Under the pieces are notes generated by a model. It was given only the letters and a program-made list of their open reading frames with translations, was not told the DNA's origin and ran no database searches. Shown piece after piece: positions 59,294-64,000 of a stretch of 64,000 nt of DNA (the stretch's first letter is position 1; each line of letters opens with the position of its first letter). The DNA is taken from the NCBI RefSeq assembly GCF_000238395.3, contig NZ_CP011025.1, positions 2,604,001 through 2,668,000 on the forward strand. The letters are read 5' to 3'. Source of the DNA: Pseudoalteromonas arctica A 37-1-2. Lineage in GTDB: Bacteria > Pseudomonadota > Gammaproteobacteria > Enterobacterales > Alteromonadaceae. The position numbers and the translations under genes are program-made.

Positions 59294-62085
59294 TAAATAT
59301 TTACCTCTTTTTTCTGGGTATCTGCTGTCATATTACCTAAGCTTGCTAAAATCATTAATGTAGCGCCTACAACAGTTAAGTAAACACCTAGGTCAAATGC
59401 AATCGCGCTGGCAAGCTCTGTTTTACCGACAAACGGAATATCAAAGTAGTCAAACCAAGTTGTTAAAAATGGCTTATCGAAGAACCAACTACCCACACCT
59501 GTAAACAAAGAAATACCAATGCCTGAAGCTATAATTTTGCGATAATTAACATCAAAACGTTCGTTTATCCATGCTGTACCATGCGCCATGTATTGCAAAA
59601 TAAACGCGATTGACGTTACCAGTCCTGCAATAAAGCCACCACCAGGTAAGTTATGCCCACGTAAGAAAATATATGCAGAAACTAATAACGCAAGCGGTAA
59701 TAAACTTTGTGAAATACTCGCCAGTAATATTGGATGGCGCTCTCGTGCCCATGGGCGCCCTTCGCTGTCGCTTGCTGGCATAAATAATGGAATTCGAGAA
59801 AGTACTTTAAATATACCTAATGCGGCAATGCCTAATACGGTAATTTCACCAAGCGTATCAAAGCCCCTAAAGTCGACTAAAATAACGTTAACTACGTTAG
59901 TACCACCGCCACCAATTTTAGCGTTAGCAATAAAGAAGTCTGAGATTGAATCTAGCGGGCGTGTAAGTAATGCATAACAAATACTCGCGATAACTACACC
60001 TAACGTAGAGGCTATTGCTAAGTCTCGAAGTACGCGTAATGAACTTGATTCTTTTGGCGTATGCTGCGGCAAGAAAAACAATGCCAGCATAAGTAAAATA
60101 ATAGTAACAACCTCAACAGTTAGCTGCGTAAGCGCTAAATCTGGAGCAGAAAAGCGTGTAAATACAACCGACACCATTAATCCTACAATTGAGAGCATTA
60201 ATAGCGATACCATTCGAGAGCGATGCCAAATAACGGTGGCAAGAGCACCAATAATCAATAAGCCTGCACCAATTGCATTGTGCACATCAACAGGCGTAAG
60301 TGGCATGCTACCGGCAAGTTGTTGCATTTCAAATAATGGCCAACCCGCACACAGTAATACCACCGCTAACATAATTACAAGATAGCGCTGTAGCGATCCA
60401 TTTTCGATACTGCTTACCTTTGACTGACACCAAGCAATAACGCTTAATATCACACGTTCAAACGTTTTTTTAGCGTTTAGAGGTGGTAATGATGCTTGAA
60501 ACTGAAATAGATATTTACGATTAATATAAATAAATAAGCCGCCAGCAATCGCCATCGCACTCATTAGTAGAGGCAAGTTAAACCCATGCCAGATAGCCAA
60601 TTCGTACACCGGCATTTCTTTTCCAAGTACAGCTAAAGACGCCGCAGATAAAATGCCATCAATTGTAAAGTGCGGGAACATACCCACTAACAAACAAATC
60701 ACAACGAGTATTTCTATTGGTACACGCATATAGCGCGGTGGCTCATGCGGCGTACGAGGTAAATCAATTGGTTCACCATTAAAAAACACGTCATGAATAA
60801 AGCGTGCTGAGTACGCAACAGCTAATGCACCTGCAACAGTTGCCAGTACTGGAATTAACCACGACATAGAACCAAGCACTTGCTGATGCAGCGTTTCTGC
60901 AAAAAACATTTCTTTAGACAAGAAGCCATTTAGTAAAGGAACTCCTGCCATTGCAGCCGCCGCGACCATCGCAAGCGTTGCAGTGTATGGTAAGTATCGC
61001 CACATACCATTTAATTTACGCATATCGCGCGTGCCCGTTTCGTGATCAATAATACCAACGGCCATAAATAACGACGCTTTAAACGTTGCATGGTTAATTA
61101 TATGAAAAATAGCAGCAACAGTTGCAAGCTCAGTATCAAGTCCGAGTAATAGCGTTATTAAACCCAAATGGCTTATTGTTGAATAGGCTAACAAGCCTTT
61201 TAAGTCGTGTTTAAATAGTGCTATATAAGCACCAAACAACAGCGTAGCTAAACCCGTTAACCCAACGAGCAAGAACCAAGTATCGGTGCCGGCTAAAGCA
61301 GGATGAAAACGTGCTAACAAAAATATACCGGCTTTTACCATCGTTGCAGAATGTAAATACGCGCTTACTGGCGTAGGCGCTGCCATTGCATGAGGAAGCC
61401 AAAAGTGAAATGGAAATTGTGCCGATTTAGTAAACGCACCCAGTAGCACCAATACCAATGCTACTTCGTATAAATCATGAGATTGAATTATTGCTTTACT
61501 CGCTAGAATAACATCTAGGTCGTAACTACCAACAATATCACCTAATAGCATCAATCCAGCAAGTAACGCTAAGCCGCCCGCGCCTGTTACAGCAAGCGCC
61601 ATACGTGCGCCTTTTCGCGCTTCTGATTTATGCCACCAAAAACTAATTAATAAAAATGAGCTGATGCTCGTTAATTCCCAAAACAACCACAGTTGAATGA
61701 CGTTGTTAGACATAACAATACCAAGCATTGCAGTCATAAATAGCATTAAGTAACTATATAGCTTAGCCATTGAGTCATTAGCGCTTAGGTAGTAACGGGT
61801 GTAGAGGATAACGAGCAAGCCTATGCCTAAAATCATAAACATAAACAATAAACTGAGGCCGTCTAACCGCAGAGACAAATCGAGTCCTATTGACGGGATC
61901 CAAGCTAAAGAATAACGAATGGTTTCGCCCGCTAAAACGGCAGGTGCATGGTATAGAGTAATCCCCAAAGCCGTCAAAGGCGCAAGAGCCGTTAAGCTAG
62001 TGCTTAAATTGCGGGATAACTTACCTGTGCATGCAGAAATAACACTGCCAATTAAGGATAACAAGGGTATCCAGAGCAAAGTCAT
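59293..62085 (-). CDS. mnhA: Fused MnhA-MnhB Na+/H+ antiporter subunit
   Basis: 930 residues. Residues about 1-770 are MrpA-type (NuoL-like: [30 protein letters not shown], seen as [20 protein letters not shown]), and the last 150 or so, from [20 protein letters not shown] through [23 protein letters not shown], are MnhB-like, so the B subunit is fused to the A subunit. First gene of mnhABCDEFG; the operon exports Na+ in exchange for H+ and suits a marine, Na+-exposed cell. The 215 bp before it (62086-62300) hold its promoter region; no clear motif was placed. Confidence 0.95.
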   Translation of the reverse strand: MTLLWIPLLSLIGSVISACTGKLSRNLSTSLTALAPLTALGITLYHAPAVLAGETIRYSLAWIPSIGLDLSLRLDGLSLLFMFMILGIGLLVILYTRYYLSANDSMAKLYSYLMLFMTAMLGIVMSNNVIQLWLFWELTSISSFLLISFWWHKSEARKGARMALAVTGAGGLALLAGLMLLGDIVGSYDLDVILASKAIIQSHDLYEVALVLVLLGAFTKSAQFPFHFWLPHAMAAPTPVSAYLHSATMVKAGIFLLARFHPALAGTDTWFLLVGLTGLATLLFGAYIALFKHDLKGLLAYSTISHLGLITLLLGLDTELATVAAIFHIINHATFKASLFMAVGIIDHETGTRDMRKLNGMWRYLPYTATLAMVAAAAMAGVPLLNGFLSKEMFFAETLHQQVLGSMSWLIPVLATVAGALAVAYSARFIHDVFFNGEPIDLPRTPHEPPRYMRVPIEILVVICLLVGMFPHFTIDGILSAASLAVLGKEMPVYELAIWHGFNLPLLMSAMAIAGGLFIYINRKYLFQFQASLPPLNAKKTFERVILSVIAWCQSKVSSIENGSLQRYLVIMLAVVLLCAGWPLFEMQQLAGSMPLTPVDVHNAIGAGLLIIGALATVIWHRSRMVSLLMLSIVGLMVSVVFTRFSAPDLALTQLTVEVVTIILLMLALFFLPQHTPKESSSLRVLRDLAIASTLGVVIASICYALLTRPLDSISDFFIANAKIGGGGTNVVNVILVDFRGFDTLGEITVLGIAALGIFKVLSRIPLFMPASDSEGRPWARERHPILLASISQSLLPLALLVSAYIFLRGHNLPGGGFIAGLVTSIAFILQYMAHGTAWINERFDVNYRKIIASGIGISLFTGVGSWFFDKPFLTTWFDYFDIPFVGKTELASAIAFDLGVYLTVVGATLMILASLGNMTADTQKKEVNI

Positions 62086-62300
62086 AATGTAGGGCCTTTT
62101 ATTATCATAAGTTTATCAGGGCATCTCTTTTTAATACTAAGTGATGCTTTTACTGCCTGTTTTTAAACGACATTAATGACTATAGTTATACTGAAAAACA
62201 CTGATTTTGTCTATAAAAAGCGGTTCTGCATGGGTGTTTTTTAAACAAGAACTAACAATTTATTAAGCCTAAAAAAACAATTAATTAATACTGATAATTG

Positions 62301-63479
62301 TTAATTTAATATGGCCTTATTTGCAAATGTAAGCGCGCCAGGGTGGCGATGAAAGTTACCATTGGTCATATCTAAATGTTTCAACCAAAGTTGTCTATAC
62401 TGCGCTGAGAGCCCTAACTGCTGATATTGCATAATAGACCAATTTTCACTAGGTTTATAAGCAATACCCCCTACCTGGCAACTCTTTGCTTTATGCCAAC
62501 CTGTTGGCGGCGACTCACCATGAGAAATAAATAAATTAGGTGCAACAAAACCCGTTTTTGCACACAACCATGCTTGCTTAGTTTTAGGCAAAGCGTATTC
62601 ATCTTCAAAACCGTTAAAATGCATCAGCTCATGCAAAAATATACTGTATTTTGCTTTTGAGTTTATTAGCATTGTTCCCTTCGTGACATTAGCCGTTCCA
62701 TCTTTAGGCATCATCACTATAAAATCAAAATTATTAGGAAGCTGGCTATTAAGTTTAGATGATTGCCAGTCACACTTTGCTATTTGACTAGTACTACTTT
62801 TACACTCAAGCATACCCGCAACGTAAACGGGTTTTGAAAAGCAAAAAATATTTTCACGGGGCTCTGGTTGTTTGTTATAAGCATTAATAAACTCTGTAAG
62901 TTTATATAAGCCACTGCGATGATCGCTCATAGTCAGCACGTTAAACATACATTGCTTATTAGGTTTGCTTATATTTCTTAAAGATGAAAAACCGAGATCG
63001 TGGATAAACGCGGTAGATATTTTACTCTGTGGTATTTTTAACTGAAGTTTTAGATGATTTAGTACATCCCCTGCTGGTAATTTGTTTTTACTAGCGAGTA
63101 ACTCTAAATCGCTCCAACGTGATTGCTCAAGTAACTTTGTTGCTAATATTTTACGCTCTGGGATTGTTAAGTCATTTATAGCGGAGAGCCAAAATTGTTT
63201 TGCAGTATCACTCTGACTGCTTTTAATAAGCTTAAGAGAATACATATATTGTGCTGAGGAAATTTTACTGCGAGCAAGTATAGCTAAAGAGGTCTTTGGT
63301 AACTGCTCTAGGTGATCAGAAAAATAAGCTGGTGAATTCCAATAACTTTGTAGAACATTGGCTTTTGTATTTAAAACATGCCAAAAGCCAATAGCGCCAA
63401 GGTGATTACTCGAGCCTGTAATTAACAAACAACATAGTAATACACCTATTAATTTAAAACGCTTAACTTGCGTCAACAC
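62301..63479 (-). CDS. Secreted or anchored protein with an M64-like zincin motif
   Basis: 392 residues. An N-terminal hydrophobic helix (IGVLLCCLLITG, about 11-22) is followed by a helical region and, near the end, FLHELMHFNGFEDEYALP: HExxH at 283-287 and DEY at 293-295. The spacing resembles IgA-peptidase (M64) zincins, where the second acidic residue closes the zinc site. Otherwise I recognise no family. Its start overlaps the nlpI stop by 17 bp, so the two are probably co-transcribed. Peptidase activity is inferred from the motif alone. Confidence 0.7.
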   Translation of the reverse strand: MLTQVKRFKLIGVLLCCLLITGSSNHLGAIGFWHVLNTKANVLQSYWNSPAYFSDHLEQLPKTSLAILARSKISSAQYMYSLKLIKSSQSDTAKQFWLSAINDLTIPERKILATKLLEQSRWSDLELLASKNKLPAGDVLNHLKLQLKIPQSKISTAFIHDLGFSSLRNISKPNKQCMFNVLTMSDHRSGLYKLTEFINAYNKQPEPRENIFCFSKPVYVAGMLECKSSTSQIAKCDWQSSKLNSQLPNNFDFIVMMPKDGTANVTKGTMLINSKAKYSIFLHELMHFNGFEDEYALPKTKQAWLCAKTGFVAPNLFISHGESPPTGWHKAKSCQVGGIAYKPSENWSIMQYQQLGLSAQYRQLWLKHLDMTNGNFHRHPGALTFANKAILN

Positions 63480-64000
63480 CTTCCATCAACTCAAGTTCTA
63501 AACGCGCATATTTGTACTCAATAAACTCATGTACATTGGTTGCTAGCGCAAGCCTAAAATAGTCTGATGCTAAGTACAGCTCACCCGCTGCTTGATGCAT
63601 TTTGGCTAAGTAAAAATAAGCTTCACATAAACGTTGCGCATATTCTTGCTCAGTTCTAACACCATCACTAATGCCTGATAAAAATGCATGTTCACTCATA
63701 TCGCCCGTATAAAGAGAAATTAACTGATACGCCCATTGTGAATCATCAAGCGCAGTCGCATTTTGTTTAAGGGCATCAAGTGCGATTACTTTATCCTCTT
63801 GTGCCTGGGCTAAATAAACCCATAAAACACGGTACGGATCGTTAGGAGAACGGGCTAAAAACTCGTTAAAGTCATTTTTAGCAAGGCCAGCTCTATCGCC
63901 GTAATACAGTGCAATTCCTCGATTTAAATAGGCGTATTCATGCTCTTCATCAAGTTCTAGAGCTGAATCGAAAAACTCATAGGCTTTTTCGTACTGCTGC
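63463..64000 (-). CDS. nlpI: Lipoprotein NlpI, 5' truncated by window edge
   Basis: The open frame runs from the edge of the window to TAG 63463 (at least 179 residues; a Met at 63699 is internal, not a start). TPR-like repeats run through YEKAYEFFDSALELD, EHEYAYLNRGIALYYG and ARSPNDPYRVLWVYLAQ, and the C terminus (EAYFYLAKMHQAAGEL, VHEFIEYKYARLELEL) matches NlpI. NlpI is an outer-membrane lipoprotein adaptor for peptidoglycan endopeptidases (MepS) and Prc. The next gene overlaps its 3' end. Confidence 0.88.
   Translation of the reverse strand, partial: QQYEKAYEFFDSALELDEEHEYAYLNRGIALYYGDRAGLAKNDFNEFLARSPNDPYRVLWVYLAQAQEDKVIALDALKQNATALDDSQWAYQLISLYTGDMSEHAFLSGISDGVRTEQEYAQRLCEAYFYLAKMHQAAGELYLASDYFRLALATNVHEFIEYKYARLELELMEGVDAS

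Overview
The window looks like a chromosomal segment of a marine gammaproteobacterium of the Pseudoalteromonas/Alteromonadales type. The evidence is low-to-moderate GC, heavy AT in third codon positions, and E. coli-like core gene orders: hemA-prfA-prmC-sirB2-sirB1, lolB-ispE-prs, ubiF<>miaB-ybeZ-ybeY-ybeX-lnt, and leuS-lptE-holA-nadD-rsfS-rlmH-mrdA-mrdB-rlpA-dacA-ybeD-lipB-lipA. A Met/Leu/Gln tRNA array and a group-1 Mrp/Mnh Na+/H+ antiporter operon fit a marine relative. The genus is inferred from remembered synteny, not from a search.

Layout. 1-6648 (minus): hemA-prfA-prmC, a REC/DUF3369/HD-GYP regulator, sirB2, sirB1 and a 3'-truncated DUF819 membrane protein. 6711-11724 (plus): lolB, ispE, prs, rplY with a leader hairpin, pth and ychF. 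12056-13287: ten tRNA genes in the order Met-Leu-Gln-Met-Leu-Gln-Leu-Gln-Leu-Gln behind one strong promoter. 13329-16236 (minus): a GGDEF-EAL protein and ubiF. 16493-21951 (plus): miaB, ybeZ, ybeY, corC and lnt.

21952-31750 is the most accessory-looking stretch. It holds an AT-rich DUF262/DUF1524 gene (possible GmrSD/SspE-type defence nuclease), an RDD membrane protein, an Old Yellow Enzyme, a TonB-like N-terminal protein, a CIA30 protein, small hypotheticals, an FKBP and a Lon-family protease. The core block resumes at 31805 (zinc-ribbon protein) and runs through lipA at 45213: leucyl-tRNA synthesis, LPS transport, DNA clamp loading, NAD synthesis, ribosome silencing, the elongasome (PBP2/RodA/RlpA/PBP5) and lipoylation.

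45294-56154 is mixed accessory DNA: a VCBS/jelly-roll lipoprotein, an RRM protein, a 49-aa membrane protein, an M28 aminopeptidase lipoprotein, a PDC-sensor membrane protein, three tandem EF-hand mini-proteins, and a copper unit (MerR regulator, CopA, cupredoxin) with a clear MerR-type promoter. 56285-62085 (minus) is the mnhABCDEFG operon with A and B fused. The window closes with a zincin-like lipoprotein/secreted protein overlapping the 3' end of a 5'-truncated nlpI.

No prophage, insertion sequence with a transposase, rRNA operon or CRISPR array is visible. The most notable unexplained signals are the solitary DUF262-DUF1524 gene, several long perfect gapped palindromes between genes, a 137-bp MITE-like element whose arm supplies a neighbouring stop codon, the unusual cysteine pattern of the copA-linked MerR regulator, and the EF-hand triplet with a decaying middle copy.
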